Of a DNA stretch of 64,000 bases, positions 1 to 29,738 are shown in pieces (within the stretch, counting starts at the first letter, position 1; each line of letters begins with the position of its first letter). Source of the stretch: Halocaridina rubra (taxonomy: Eukaryota > Arthropoda > Malacostraca > Decapoda > Atyidae); assembly GCA_037179515.1 (NCBI GenBank), contig JAXCGZ010009464.1:37501-101500 (forward strand), read 5' to 3'. Both the position numbers and the translations under genes were made by a program. The notes under the pieces are model-generated. The model saw only the letters and a list, made by a program, of their open reading frames with translations, ran no database searches and was not told the DNA's origin.

Positions 1-1430
1 CTTCTTCTGGTGTTTCCAGTTCTTCAGAGACTTCATTCAATTTCTCTGCCTTTGCTTTTGCTACTGCTCTCCTTGCCTCCTTCTTTGCCTGCTTGTACTC
101 TTCTTTATCCTGCTCCAGGCCTGATAAATCTGCCTTTTTCTTAGCTTCTTTCTTGTTCTTCACCCATTCTTGCACTTCCTCATTCCACCACCATGACTCT
201 TTATCATTTGCGGGTTTCCTTCCTGATGACTTTCCAAGTACCTCCTCACCAACCCTAAAAAATCATCTTACTATTCTCTGTCCACCATTCTTGTACCTCT
301 TCATGCAACCTTATCGCTTCCAACACTCTTCCCTTAAACATAGCTCTCTGCTCTGCATCTTTCAATCTCCACCACTTTATCTTTGGGTCCATCCTCGACT
401 TCTTACTTTTCCTACATTTCCTGAGCCTGCAATCAGTTACTACTGTCCTATGTTGCACTGCTACACTCTCCCCATTTATTACTTTACAGTTGCTAATCTC
501 CTTCAGATGGTCTCTCCTACACAACAATTAATCTATCTGGCTCTCCCTTCAACCACTACTGTATGTAATCAATCTGTTTTCCTTTTTCTCAAAGAATGTG
601 TTGACCAATGCCAGATCAAATGCCACTGCAAAATCAATCACTCTCTCTCCCTCCTAATTTCTCTCGCCCACCACCAGCCCCCATGAACTCTACCTATCCC
701 AGCCCTCCCAATTCCCAAGTGGCCAATTAGATCTCCCAAAATTACCCTCTCACTTATAGGAATTGTTCTAAGCTCCTGGTCCATCTCCTCCCAAAATGCA
801 TCCTTCTCCTCCGCTGTACAACCAGTTTGTGGGGCATAGGCACATACCACATTGACTACCGTTTCTCCCAGTCCCAGCTTTAAACTCATAATTCTGTCAC
901 TCTTTCTATTCACACCAAGTAAGCTTTCCTTCAGGTCTTTGGATAGTATTATTCCTACACCATTCCACCCTTCCTCATTGGCTCCACTATAGAACAATTT
1001 GCCATCCTCATCCAGTTCCCTCGCCATATTTCCTTTCCACCTGGTCTCCTGCACACGCAGCACTCCAAGTCTCCTCCTCCCCATCAGGTCCACCAATTCT
1101 CGCCCCTCCCCAGTCATCGTCCCCACATTAAGAGTGCCCACCCGCAGCACCACCTCTGACACTCTCCCTCGAGCTTGCTTCTTTAACCCAGCCTGCCCAT
1201 GACTGGGTAGCCCTTTCTGTCTTTCCGGAGGGGTCAGGCGAAGCCCCAACGCGTCGCCTAAGGGGAACGCCCTAGTATGGTGATTATTCTCGTTATCTGT
1301 ACTGGCCATATTTTGGTTTTAGCAATATTTTTATGGCCGGATGCCCTTCCTGCCACCAACCCTCCCCATCTACCCGGGCTTGGGACCGGCACCAAGTTGA
1401 GGCTGGCTTGCTCCCTCAGTGGCTGGGTTG
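1..1430 (-). mobile_element. BovB/RTE-type LINE, 5' part, cut by window start
   Basis: The minus strand reads an AP-endonuclease domain between about 1309 and 638, with the family signatures RVGTLNVGTMTGEGREL, VQETRWKG and VVNVVCAYAPQTGC. A second block at 527-255 (CKVINGES, DPKIKWWRLKDAEQR, VQEWWTEN) is typical of the linker before the reverse transcriptase in BovB/RTE elements. The two blocks are in different frames and the endonuclease runs into a stop, so the copy is decayed. The stretch at about 1330-1430, with a GGCCGGATGCCCTTCC motif, matches the 5' leader I associate with such LINEs. The RT half would lie left of position 1. Endonuclease and RT together would perform target-primed reverse transcription in an intact element. 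Confidence 0.85.
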
Positions 1431-1439
1431 AGAGAGAGA

Positions 1440-2118
1440 GAGAGAGTAACAATTTTAATAAAACATATTTTTTTAATGTGGAGAAGGAGGAAATTGATAC
1501 AAGTCAGTCATGTCTTTAGTATAATTAGAGAAGACTTGTATTGCAGGTATATGGTGAGGGTGAATGCAGATGAGCCTTCCCAAAATATCCATTCTGTAAT
1601 AGTTGGAAACAACGTGAACCTCATTCATTTAATATTATTTTTCTGTGCTAGGAACATTTTGGAGCAAAAATATCTCCCACCACCAAACATATCCTATATA
1701 TTTGCGTCTAGTAATATTCATAATAACGCCAAGGTTCCCTTCAATTGATGGCCCAATCATATAAAAAAATACAAAACTCATGAATCACTTATTTCCCTTC
1801 TCCATTTAATTATCTAAAAACTTAAGTTTTCATTTTGAATATTTTTTTTTTTTTACTGAATTCCCTTAAATAAAATCAATGACAGACTAGCAATAAAACC
1901 ACAAAGCTTTTTGAGTTTATTATTTCGTTATAATATGTATGGGCACAGCTAACGGATGCTTTCAAACATAGAAGCGAGAAAAAGTCTATTGTTTGTGTGG
2001 GGAATAATTGAAAGTATGTCAGGATTTTGCTTCCCCTTTAATTATCTAGCAGACCATTATGGTATTGTGTAATTATTTTTGAAAATCGTATATACTTCAT
2101 ACAAAGAGCAATGCTATT

Positions 2119-2119
<1 letters not shown>
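1440..2119. other. Intergenic stretch, nothing recognised
   Basis: AT-rich sequence with short open frames only; no family, splice pattern or repeat recognised. Confidence 0.5.
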
Positions 2120-2154
<35 letters not shown>

Positions 2155-2205
2155 GTAGTAGTAGTAGTAGTAGTAATAGTGGTAGAGTAGTCGTAGTAGT
2201 AGTAG
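2120..2205. repeat. (ATT)n/(TAG)n microsatellite
   Basis: An ATT run of about 33 bp passes into a TAG-rich run interrupted by a few substitutions. Confidence 0.95.
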
Positions 2206-2223
2206 TTTCAAACGCACGTATTT

Positions 2224-2430
2224 TATGCCTACATCAACACTGATTATTCTTGGATATTCATTGCACATCTCATATTATCCCTTCACATATGACAAGTCAC
2301 AGTACTCCCCATCTCTGTTTCTCTTTTCTTTATGTATGTTCCCTGGCCCGATGAGGGCTGTATTATTTTATTAATTTTTTGGCCCGTCCTGGTGTCACAA
2401 TCATAAAAGAAAAAGAAAGAAAGAAAAAAT
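2224..2430 (+). mobile_element. Short non-autonomous LINE-derived element, copy 1
   Basis: The element starts with TATGCCTACATCAACACTG and ends with CGTCCTGGTGTCACAATCA followed by an A-rich tail. Copies lie at 16660-16855 (minus) and 39208-39380. Its first ~110 bp match the 5' leader of the jockey-type LINE at 52.58 kb, and its last ~70 bp match that LINE's 3' end at 55.89-55.96 kb. It has no coding capacity. It could be an internal-deletion derivative mobilised by the LINE machinery. Confidence 0.65.
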
Positions 2431-2829
2431 GCGAGAATATAGCTGCATCCATGAATGCCACCGTCAACTTTACCTTCATGGTGAAACCAACTTTCACTTC
2501 ATAACCTTATATGTGATGCAGCTTTCAAGAAGTCGATAAAATTTTTCATTGCCAAAACATATAAATGGAATGAAATGAGTGAGGAAGAGGGAAAGTATAT
2601 TAAACTCCTTTGGTGGGTGGGTTGGTGGAGGTTGAATACAGTTTGGATAACCTCGGGATCTTGGCTAATAACGCTCTGAGTCTGGCAGATTCGTCTAGTC
2701 ACTCAGGTACCAGTGTGGGTTACGCGTGTACCTCTTGCATCAAGTAGAGGCGATGTACTTTTGAAGTTTTTATGGTTTATTAACTAATATAAAGTGGTAG
2801 GGATAATTTAACATCCATGTAATTATATG
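2431..2829. other. Intergenic stretch, nothing recognised
   Basis: No gene, family match or strong repeat seen between the short LINE-derived element and the TA tract. Confidence 0.5.
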
Positions 2830-2918
<89 letters not shown>

Positions 2919-2920
2919 TA
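2830..2920. repeat. (TA)n(CA)n microsatellite
   Basis: About 70 bp of TA dinucleotides followed by about 20 bp of CA. Confidence 0.97.
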
Positions 2921-3048
2921 TATTATTGCAAGATCTTTTAAACTGTGTAAATTTAGTTGCGATGAAAACGGGTGCCAGTGAAAATTATTATCATTATTAA
3001 CGAAGCAACTACATTTTTTCACATTCATTATAAACTGTATAGCTTCAT

Positions 3049-3151
<103 letters not shown>

Positions 3152-3592
3152 AAAAATACCAAGTTTCCAATAATCTTATCGAAGATGTGTTTCAAACGGT
3201 AATACATCCTGTTGTCATGAAAATGTGAACTTCAACCATGTTTATTGGGACTAAGATTTTTTTTTTTTTTATATATTTTATAGTCAGTGGTGTTTATTCC
3301 TTATTACGTGTTTGCTAATCATGCTTTATGAATCGAGTTTTTCTTTTGAGATATATGACATTTTCTTTTTGAAAATTACTTATCACTATATATCCACCTA
3401 TTTATAAAGTGAATTTCAAAGAATTTCTCTCTCTCTCTCTCTAGTCACGTTTAAAAAGTAAGAGAAGGGAAATCCCATCTGGCTGTCCCTTTCTGCATGG
3501 ATTTTCCATCTTTAATGTACCGTCAAATGAAAAGGATGAGCGATATAGCGCGCCACGGTGATGTACAGTACGAATATACGGATCATATAACA

Positions 3593-3902
3593 CAGGGGTC
3601 GTCAGCCTACGGCACGCGTGCCACACTTGGCACGCCAAGCAATTTCCAATGGCACTCAGCCGCATCACGCGTCAGTTCTCAAAATTTAGCCAAGTGTTCG
3701 TTGGGTCACAAAATTTGATTTCCTTGATTCTTTCTACTTTGTAGCAATTGGTTTACATATTATTGTGTATATTACTATATAAAATATATTGTATAACAGG
3801 TATAATGACCTTGACTTGTATAAAAATACGTATGCTGTTGGCACACTGAATGACTTAAAACCCTAAGTCGGCACATGGTTAGCAAAAGGTTGCATACCCC
3901 TG
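3593..3902. mobile_element. hAT-type MITE with terminal inverted repeats
   Basis: A 310 bp element starts CAGGGGTCGTCAGCCT and ends AGGTTGCATACCCCTG. The ends are imperfect inverted repeats, about 12 of 16 matching, with the CAGGGG tip and the CGGCACGCGTGCC interior typical of Charlie-like hAT elements. There is no transposase frame. Flanking 8-mers (CATATAAC and ATTATAAC, if the ends are shifted by one or two bases) agree at six positions, so the target duplication is imperfect. Confidence 0.7.
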
Positions 3903-4275
3903 AATTATAACCCATGGATTAATTTACTATTAAAGGGTGCTGTTATGGCATGTCATCTACTGCCATATTCGTGATCTATCCTAATTCAAAATGCGCTCAA
4001 CAAGAAGCATACTTGAGTATTCACACTAAGCAAGGTTAGGTTCGACAAGGTTATAGACATAGGATAATTAAACAACATAACAGACTATAATAGAAAACCA
4101 ACGGAAGACCGCGTACTATAGTAAAAAATTAACGGTAAACTATATACCATAAGAACTACTATCTTAAGTTAGGAGTAATGTATTTGTAAGTCTTGTTCAC
4201 AAATATCCAAAAAGAAAACAAAAAGAAAAAAGTTTTGACAAGCTGGAAATTTTGATGTATAGGGGAGTTTGGTTT

Positions 4276-4353
<78 letters not shown>

Positions 4354-4708
4354 ACTTTACCTCCTAGCGCACACCGCGAAAGTAATTCTCCGTAGATTAA
4401 TATTCTTATTTAAACGTCGACCATATCCCTCCGGGGAAAGTTTATGCGACTTAGCCATAATAGGAGGAAAATATGCGTTGCTGAAACCCCACCATTAAAA
4501 ATCTGGCCACACAATCAACAGCGTATTATTATGTAATGTCGGGAAAGTGTTTTACCTGCGGCTCCATCCTCTGTGAAGATTGGAGGGAAAGGAAATAGCC
4601 GGAATTTAATAACAATAATCATGAAACCGTTTACATACTCGGGTTGTGTAAACACTCGAAAACAAAAACTTCTCTTTTGGCAGAATATGATTTGCTTTGG
4701 TATTCCTC
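3903..4708. other. Intergenic stretch with a (GA)n tract
   Basis: No gene seen. The (GA)n tract at 4279-4352 is listed separately; the rest is AT-rich and unrecognised. Confidence 0.5.
4279..4352. repeat. (GA)n microsatellite
   Basis: About 74 bp of GA with one GG interruption near 4308. Confidence 0.97.
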
Positions 4709-4766
<58 letters not shown>

Positions 4767-4795
4767 TAATATAATAATAATAATAATAATAATAA
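4709..4795. repeat. (ATA)n microsatellite
   Basis: Trinucleotide run with two phase slips near 4765-4775. Confidence 0.97.
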
Positions 4796-5046
4796 CGAGA
4801 ACAATACATTAGAATGCGTAAAATATTTTGACTTTGAGGGTGTTGTTTTTGTTAATGGAAATGGTAAATAATATTGAATTAATGTTTTATAAACAAAATG
4901 AATAAAAGAAAAAACTGAAGGAAAGTGGGTGCTCGAGAGGTTGTCCAATCTGCTTCACAGTAAAAAACCTTTAATGAGTCTCAACGGCAACTTATTCGAG
5001 GTAGGAAGATAAGGTGGTCCCAGTTTTTAGTAGTAGTAGTAGTAGT

Positions 5047-5165
5047 TACAATTCAAATTCAAATTCAAACGGAAATCTTTATTTCATAAAAGCATACTTA
5101 GTAACACAGAGTTAATCTATTGTGAGTCAGCAACAGATTATATACATTAAATTAATTATATATAA
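5047..5165 (-). mobile_element. 3' tail of a LINE (unassigned)
   Basis: Read on the minus strand, an AATAAAGATTTCCG segment is followed by about three TTTGAA hexamers. A short hexamer tail after AATAAA is typical of the 3' ends of some LINEs. No coding part remains, so the clade is unknown. Confidence 0.4.
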
Positions 5166-5219
5166 TATGCTTCATAAATGAGATTTACAAAAACTACAAT
5201 ATATATAGTATACTCATAT

Positions 5220-8200
5220 ACATACATACATACATATAAATATGCCTCGTTTCCCCTTGTAAGGGGGGTGGTCGAACCAAGAAACACGCATTCACCACAA
5301 TCCTTGGGGATAAAGGGTTGCCATGCCTCCCCCCCTTCCACCCTGCTTGGGTCACCCACAAGGTAGGTAGGCAAGGATTTTCTACAATGAGGCCCGACAT
5401 ACGCAAGTGGTTTACCCCCACCGCTTCATTGCATGGCAACTCCCTTCACACCTGTCCATCACAGTTCACTGAGCTAGCAGGTGCGAGAAATCCCTTTGGG
5501 CCGCGTCACATATGCACATTCTTCCTCCACTCATTTCTATCTCTTTCACGCACTCTACCCTGTTCCACTGACATTCCACGTGCATTAAGTGCTCTTTTCA
5601 CGTCATTCATCCATCTCATTCTAGGTCTCCCTCTTGACCTAACTCCAATCACTTCTGCACTCCACACTCTCTTCACTATTCGTTCATCACTCATCATCTC
5701 CAAGTGTCCAAACCAACTCAACACTCACTGATCTAACCTATCCGACAGCTTCATTCCAACACCCGTTCTCTGCCTGATATCCTCATTTCTTACTCTATTC
5801 TAGATACACCAATCATACCTCTTAAACACCTCATCTCCATTACATTCAACTTATTCTTTTCATCCTCTCTTGCATTCCAAGTCTCTGCTCCATACAATGC
5901 TGTCGACACAATCACACTTTCATATATCCTTCTCTTAGCATTCATTCCCAAATATCTTATTTAAATTACACTTTTCAACCCACCTAGACTTTTACTTGGT
6001 TCCTTTACTCTGTGATTTACCTCTACATCCACTCGTTAACTCGATACATGCGACCCCAGATACTTAAAACTCTCAACTTCTTCTAGCAACTCCCCATTCA
6101 CTCCTACATTCAATCTGCCAACATTAACACTACTCTTGCATCTCATGACTTAACATTTACCAATATTCAACCGCAACTTCCTTCTTTCACACACACTAAT
6201 AAACTCATTCACCAAATGATTCAATTCATTCTCAGTATCAGCCACCAGTACAGTATCATCCGCAAATAGCAACTGATTCAATTTCCACAACCTTCCATCC
6301 TCACCCACTAGTTTCAAGCCTCTGTTTAATACTCTTTTATCTACTTCCCTTATCACTCCATCCATATACCATGGCAACATTGCATAACCTTGATGTATTC
6401 CAACATTCACCTCAAACCAATCACTCATACCATTCTCAAATCTCACGCATGCTCTACTATTCATGTAAAACTCTTCACCGCATTCAACAAACTTCCACTT
6501 ATTCCATACAGTCGCAGCACCCTCCACAACCCCTCTCTATCTACCCTGTCATACACGTTCTCTAAATCCATAAACACTCAAACAGTGTCCCTACCATTCT
6601 CCAAGAACTTCTCGCACACCTGTCTTACCGCAAACACCTGATCCACACATCCTCTTCCTCTCCTAAACCCACACTGTTCTTCCCCAATCAATCTCTCACT
6701 ACCTTTCCTAATTTTCTCAATTAAAACTCTTCCATGTACCTTAGCAATTACACTCAACAAACTAATTCCCCTAAAACTACTACACTCATACTTATCTCCC
6801 TTCCCTTTTTGAAGAGGAACTACACATGCACTTCTCCAATCAACTGGGACCCTCCCTTTCCTGAAACATACATTCAACACCCTAACCATCCATTCTACTA
6901 ATGCCTCCCCACCTTTTGACAAGCACTCAGTATGACACTCATCTATCCCTGGTGCTTTACCTGGTTTCATTGCTCTCAATGCCAAATGTACCTCCTCTTT
7001 TGTTATATCTCTATCATTCTCATCTCCTTACATTGGCATTCTCCTTTTGTTTCCCACAGCCACAATCTCTTCCTCTCTATCATCTTCTTCATTTAGCAGG
7101 TTCTTGAAATATTCAGCCCATCTCCCTCTCTCACCATTATTTCATCCAATATCAATTGCCCATCTGCTCCTTTCACCCTCTCCTCCCTACCACATTCACC
7201 TTTCCTCACTCTTTTCACTTCCTTCCAAAACATCTTTTTATTCCTTTCAAAATTCTCAGACAAGCATCTGCCCCACCTTACATCCGCTTCTCTCTTTGGT
7301 TCCCTCACCATATGCTTCACTAACCTCCTCTTTGCACAATACCCTTCATACATCTCTACATTACCTACCTGCAATCATACCTCATAAGCCCGCTTCTTTT
7401 CAACCACTACTGCACTCACCTGCTCATTCCACCATTCACTACCTTTCCTTTTACTTCCACCAGTTAGTTTCGTTCCACACAAAACCTCTGCACACTTCAT
7501 AACTTCCTCCTTGAAACAGCCCCATTCTTCTTCCACTCTCTCCACCACTTTCTCTTTCACTACATTCCACACATTTCTCACACTAGCCTTATGCTCACAG
7601 TCTTTCTCTTTCTTATACAATTCATTCACTTTTAGCACCTCTTTTCTTCTCTCACTTTTCCTCTTTCTCCACTTTTCTCTCATTCTCACTCTACTTTCCA
7701 CTAAATAATGATCAGATATTCCACCACTAACTCTTCTCAGTACATTCACATCCAATGCTCTTCCAATCACCCTCCTGTACACCACAACATAATCCATTAA
7801 TGCTCTGTCAACTACTCTACCATTACCCATTCTGACCCATGTATACTTGTGCACGTCCTTCTTTTTATATACAGTATTAGCAATCAACATCTCTCTCTCA
7901 ATACACATTTCTATCATTTTCTCTCCACTTTCATTACTACCAGATACTCCATACTTCCCAATTACACCATCTACTGGTTCATTCCCTACTCTAGCATTCA
8001 AATCTCCCATCAAGACCGCATTCACATTCATTCCCACATCTTCCACACATTTGTTCAATTTCTACCAAAATTCTTCTCTTTCTTCCTCACTTCTTTTACT
8101 GCCAGGGCAATATGTGCTCACAAACGCCCAAACCTTGCATCCCAACCTCATTTTAGCCTCTATTATTTGAGATGATACTTCCTTCCATTCCACCACACAC

Positions 8201-8600
8201 TTATATATCTCTTCACTTACTAACAGAACCACTCCCTATCTTCCTCTCCCCCTCTCAACTCCAGATACCCTACCTACCATTCTCCCAAACTTCACCTCAC
8301 CATTCCCTTTTTTATTAGTTTTGCTCAATGCAAGCACATTTATCTTTCTCTCCATAAACATACTCCCTATCACCTCCCTCTTACTTTCATTTACTCCACA
8401 ACCACACATATTTAGAGACCCAGTTACTAGGGATCTGGCTGGATATCTCCTGCCAAAATACCCCATATCTCTTGGCTATTCGTAGGAAGTATAAAATACA
8501 GAGGAAGGGATTCCCAGTCCCTCCCACTTCATCCCATTTAGTCGACTTTTACGACACGCAGGGGAACACGGAGAAAGTATTCTTAACCCCCTCCATCCCT
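5220..8600 (-). mobile_element. RTE-clade LINE, near full length, decayed (RTE-1)
   Basis: The element runs right to left. The 5' leader at 8600-8440 carries a CCCTGCGTGTCGTAAAAG motif. The AP-endonuclease follows at about 8466-7700 (TGSLNMCGCGVNESKR, MGDLNARVGNEPVDG). A linker domain spans 7700-7100. The reverse transcriptase lies at about 6985-6150 (GKAPGIDECHTECL, SSFRGISLLSVIAKV, EEQCGFRRGRGCVDQVF, QLLFADDTVLVAD). The C-terminal block is at 5724-5506 (WFGHLEMMSDERIVKR, GRPRMRWMNDVKRAL), and the 3' UTR ends near 5220. Several stops and frameshifts split the single ORF, so it is inactive. Related copies lie at 43291-46545 and 61771-64000. Confidence 0.92.
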
Positions 8601-8725
8601 CTTACAAAATACTAATTGGGATTACTAATTTGCAAACAGGGGTGTGCTCATCAACGCCATATCTGGGCAGAAGGAAAGAAAAGGGAGCAGGTGAGGAAGG
8701 CTTACATTAACTTCAGGTTAGAAAT
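8601..8725 (+). promoter_or_regulatory. 5' flank/leader of the GH63 gene
   Basis: About 125 bp separate the 5' end of the minus-strand RTE-1 from the GH63 ATG. No clear TATA box is visible. An acceptor-like TTAACTTCAG ends about 10 bp before the ATG, so a non-coding first exon upstream is possible. Promoter placement is inference. Confidence 0.3.
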
Positions 8726-24905
<16,180 letters not shown>

Positions 24906-25078
24906 GGAGTGTATTCACTTGCCTTGAAGATGGTATTCTGGAATAATTGAAATTGGTATTATTTTCGTTTCCATCAGCAATCTCTACATAATGTGAAATT
25001 GTTTTTGTTGTGAAATTTTTATAAGTGCAATGATGCTAGATAATGTCTTGCCCTAATTTGGGAGATATATTGTATTAT

Positions 25079-25084
25079 AATAAA
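25079..25084 (+). terminator. Poly(A) signal of the GH63 gene
   Basis: AATAAA lies 174 bp after the GH63 stop codon; it is the first canonical signal downstream. Confidence 0.6.
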
Positions 25085-26074
25085 TTCACAACTTTACTTT
25101 ACCTGGTAATCTGTATTCCCATTCTGCATGGACAAATCAGTAGTATATTTCATGTACTACATATAGTGGTAAGTTGAATTTTATCTAAGTGGGGAGTGGA
25201 GAATCCATTGCAATCTATAATGATACCGCCTCTGTATTCCCCTGCACATCATACAAGTCAGTTTACTAGAGCAAAACGAGAAGAATGGGAATTTCGTTCT
25301 ATGTACTGTATTTACCTTCCGCAAAGAGTGAAGAGAAGCTGGAGGGTTGATACCTGTGAACTCCAACCAGAAATCAGAATAGATGGGCGTTTGGAATCGA
25401 CCACTCCCTTACATGGGAGATTGCAATCTTTGTATATAGATAGATAGATATTCTCCAGCATAAACATAATAATTAAAGAAAACTACTTTATATGAACTGA
25501 TAAGTAAATTGGTTAAAATTTCATGAGTATATTTTACCACGGTCTCCAATCTAAGGGCTGAAATGGAAAGAAAAACTAATTTGAATAGCTAATTATTCAT
25601 AAAACATTGCGTATATTTTCTATATGTGATAAAGCTTTACATATACGTTCTAATTTTTTTAGTTCCTTCATTCTATTGCTACATTAAGAATTTAAATAAC
25701 AAAATGGTATATGAATATATTTTATATAGTAAATGGTACTTCGAGTCTCTAATCCTTCTCTTTCTCCTCACTTTACAGTTTAAAATACTGTACTATATAA
25801 ATGAATAAAATTGTAATATTTTATTAGTTGTCTATAGATTAGATGAGGATTATGTTATTGCTGGCATGTCAGAAATTTCTCTCTTAATTCCAGGCAAGAA
25901 AACCAATGAGGCCGAAAAAAATCATAGAAGGTGTGCAGAAGAAAATGTTGCATTTTGCGAAAAAATCGTTTAGATTTGTTACAATTAGTCTAATTATGGG
26001 GATGGACACAAACAGACTGTGGCTGGGGGATTTAGGCTGGATGCCCATCCTAGCTCCCCACGGTGGTCTTGATT
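25085..26074. other. Region between the GH63 3' end and inverted arm 2
   Basis: No gene seen. About 25220-25330 (TATTCCCCTGCA and following) weakly resembles the RTE 5' leader found at 31623 and 38826. A short (GATA)n lies near 25437. The rest is unrecognised. Confidence 0.4.
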
Positions 26075-26437
26075 ATGAAAGAATACAGAGAGAATCATTG
26101 AGTGGAGGTATAGGTTAGGTTTCTCGGGTGTCAAAACACGAGGTATAGGCCAAGAGGAGGAGGAGAGTTTGGTAGGTGATTCCCTATTACAGATGAGTCC
26201 TTGACTTCCTAAAGGTGGGAGGTGTGCAAGATTGTATCAGATCCGTGATATACAGCCCCACTGACATATGTCAGTGTGAATCTAGCCTTCATGGTGAGGT
26301 AGGGCAATAGTATTCTGTCATTGATTGTGTCCGGTCTATTTACATTCGATAATAATAATAATATAATAATAATTAATGGCACCATTTAACTGACAACATA
26401 TTCCCATAAACAATGCTTGGAGCTCATCAGTGCTTAC

Positions 26438-26582
26438 CACGTAAAATTGAGAGACAGTTTCTGGAAGCATTTGGCAAGAAATACAAAATCTGGTGATTTC
26501 TGCTTTGCATGTCCTCTGTATACATTCATAACAGCCCAAGCATGGACTGGAGGATTGACATCACCCAAAGCAAATTCATAAG
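26438..26582 (-). pseudogene. Inverted copy of GH63 exon 11
   Basis: All 145 bases align to 18869-19013 with one synonymous change (GCC to GCT in the HAW codon). The acceptor CAG and donor GTAAGC are kept. Without the other exons it cannot encode the enzyme, so it is scored as a gene fragment. Confidence 0.92.
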
Positions 26583-26757
26583 CTGCAAAACAGTGGTATA
26601 AGTTTTAGATGTTGATACGGTATCATTCCGTGAGTTTATAATGCAGTAATTTCCTTCCTGGTGTTTATCAGTCGATCTATTGAATGATACGAACGGTTAT
26701 GACGCCATCCATCTGTCGGCCTAATTGGCATCGAAAACCCAATGCATAAAATATAAA

Positions 26758-27275
26758 AAAAGAGTGTATATATTCCTGACTATTTAAGAGTATCTTTTAC
26801 CAGATTGAGATTAATGTCTCACAGCTTAAAGATAGAGACAGGAAGGTGGAGTAGGTTACCCAGAGAGGCTAGAGTATGTAATTGTAATAATATTGTAGTA
26901 CAAGATGAATGTCACGTTTTGCTAGAGTGCCCTTTATCACAACATATTCGTGAAGCTTATAATCAATTAGATTTTACTTCTTTGGATAATTTGCTGAATG
27001 AAGATTTTCATTTAGTAGACTTCGGTAAATATGTTAATGAGGTTTTGAAATTATTTTCAGGATGTTGAGTGTATTATTAAATATTGGTGTATGAGGTAAC
27101 TCGTATTAAGTTGAATATATTGTAATGTTTTTCTTAATGGACAAATAAGTGGTGATATTTTTGGTATCTTCATGTTTTTTATTATTTATTTTTATAGTCT
27201 TTGTAATTCATTGTATTGTAAAAAAGAAAAGAGAAAAATGTAATTCGTGGTTGTCAATAAACTACTATTACTATG
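26758..27275 (+). mobile_element. LINE 3' fragment in arm 2
   Basis: The + frame to about 27068 reads LRLMSHSLKIETGRWSRLP, VCNCNNIVVQDECHVLLECP and VNEVLKLF, homologous to but clearly diverged from the fragment at 17803-18662. The 3' UTR ends CAATAAACTACTATTACT. It interrupts the copied intron about 40 bp from the arm-1 insertion point and in the opposite orientation relative to the exons. Confidence 0.7.
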
Positions 27276-27571
27276 AATGTATGTGCGTATTCATGCATGT
27301 ATATAAGAAAGCATTAATGGGGTACATTTGTCTATACCTCTATCTATCTACCATTATACATACAGCGACACCTACGTATCCTATAAACTCTTTTATAGGA
27401 TCGTAGTTAATATATGGGGTAAATTTTCCAATTTGATCATCTTTCCAGCAAGTTATATACAGACACATTCATGTAGGTATCTATCTAATGAAACTGTTTT
27501 TATTCCTAATAACTGCCTAGTCTATGGTATGCATATGTGTACTAGAAGCAATATATGTCTGTTGCTCTTAC

Positions 27572-27695
27572 CGGGTATTTGTCCGTTGGGGTGCATATAC
27601 CATTCTCGAAGGAAGAGCACAAGCTGATCTTTGGCAAATTCCATGTCTACGAGGGCAAGGGCCACAGCGTGGAAGGCCAGATCCCATGCGGCATA
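27572..27695 (-). pseudogene. Inverted copy of GH63 exon 10
   Basis: All 124 bases align to 17387-17510 with two differences: TCA to GCA (Ser to Ala in YASWDLAFH) and a silent CTG to CTT. The flanking acceptor CTCCAG and donor GTAAGAGC are intact. Confidence 0.92.
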
Positions 27696-27965
27696 CTGGA
27701 GATAAGAATAGCATTACTTATAATACAAATAAAAGTTACAGTACTTTTTTAATGTAATGTCTTATGCCCTTGAAACTAGCAGGGTGTGCACAATTCATAG
27801 AAGAGAATTCAGTAGCAGGGCGAGAATATAAAACTTGTCTACTAGCATTTTCTAATCAGATATAGAAGGATTCTGTAAGACTTATTTCTTATCTTCTATA
27901 CATACTTATTCAGTTCTGGCCATCCTGCTACATTCAGCTATATATGACCAAGTTGGACGGAAAAT

Positions 27966-28332
<367 letters not shown>

Positions 28333-28430
28333 GCACTCCTCCAGGCCTCAGCAGAAGCTCCTGATCAGGCCCTGTGGAGGGTGAAGAGCATGAGCATTTA
28401 CTGTTTCTTTTTATGCATTTCTAATTGTGG

Positions 28431-29738
<1,308 letters not shown>

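Larger units (their letters stand above)
26075..27967. repeat. Inverted duplication, arm 2
   Basis: Reverse complement of 17113-19387 minus the arm-1 LINE fragment and plus a different LINE fragment at 26758-27275. Splice donors and acceptors of the two copied exons are preserved. The outer end stops in a (CTA)n tract, where arm 1 stops in (ATT)n. Confidence 0.93.

Noticed and set aside
93..686. 197-codon + strand open frame
   Set aside because: It is antisense to the BovB/RTE LINE coding region on the minus strand.
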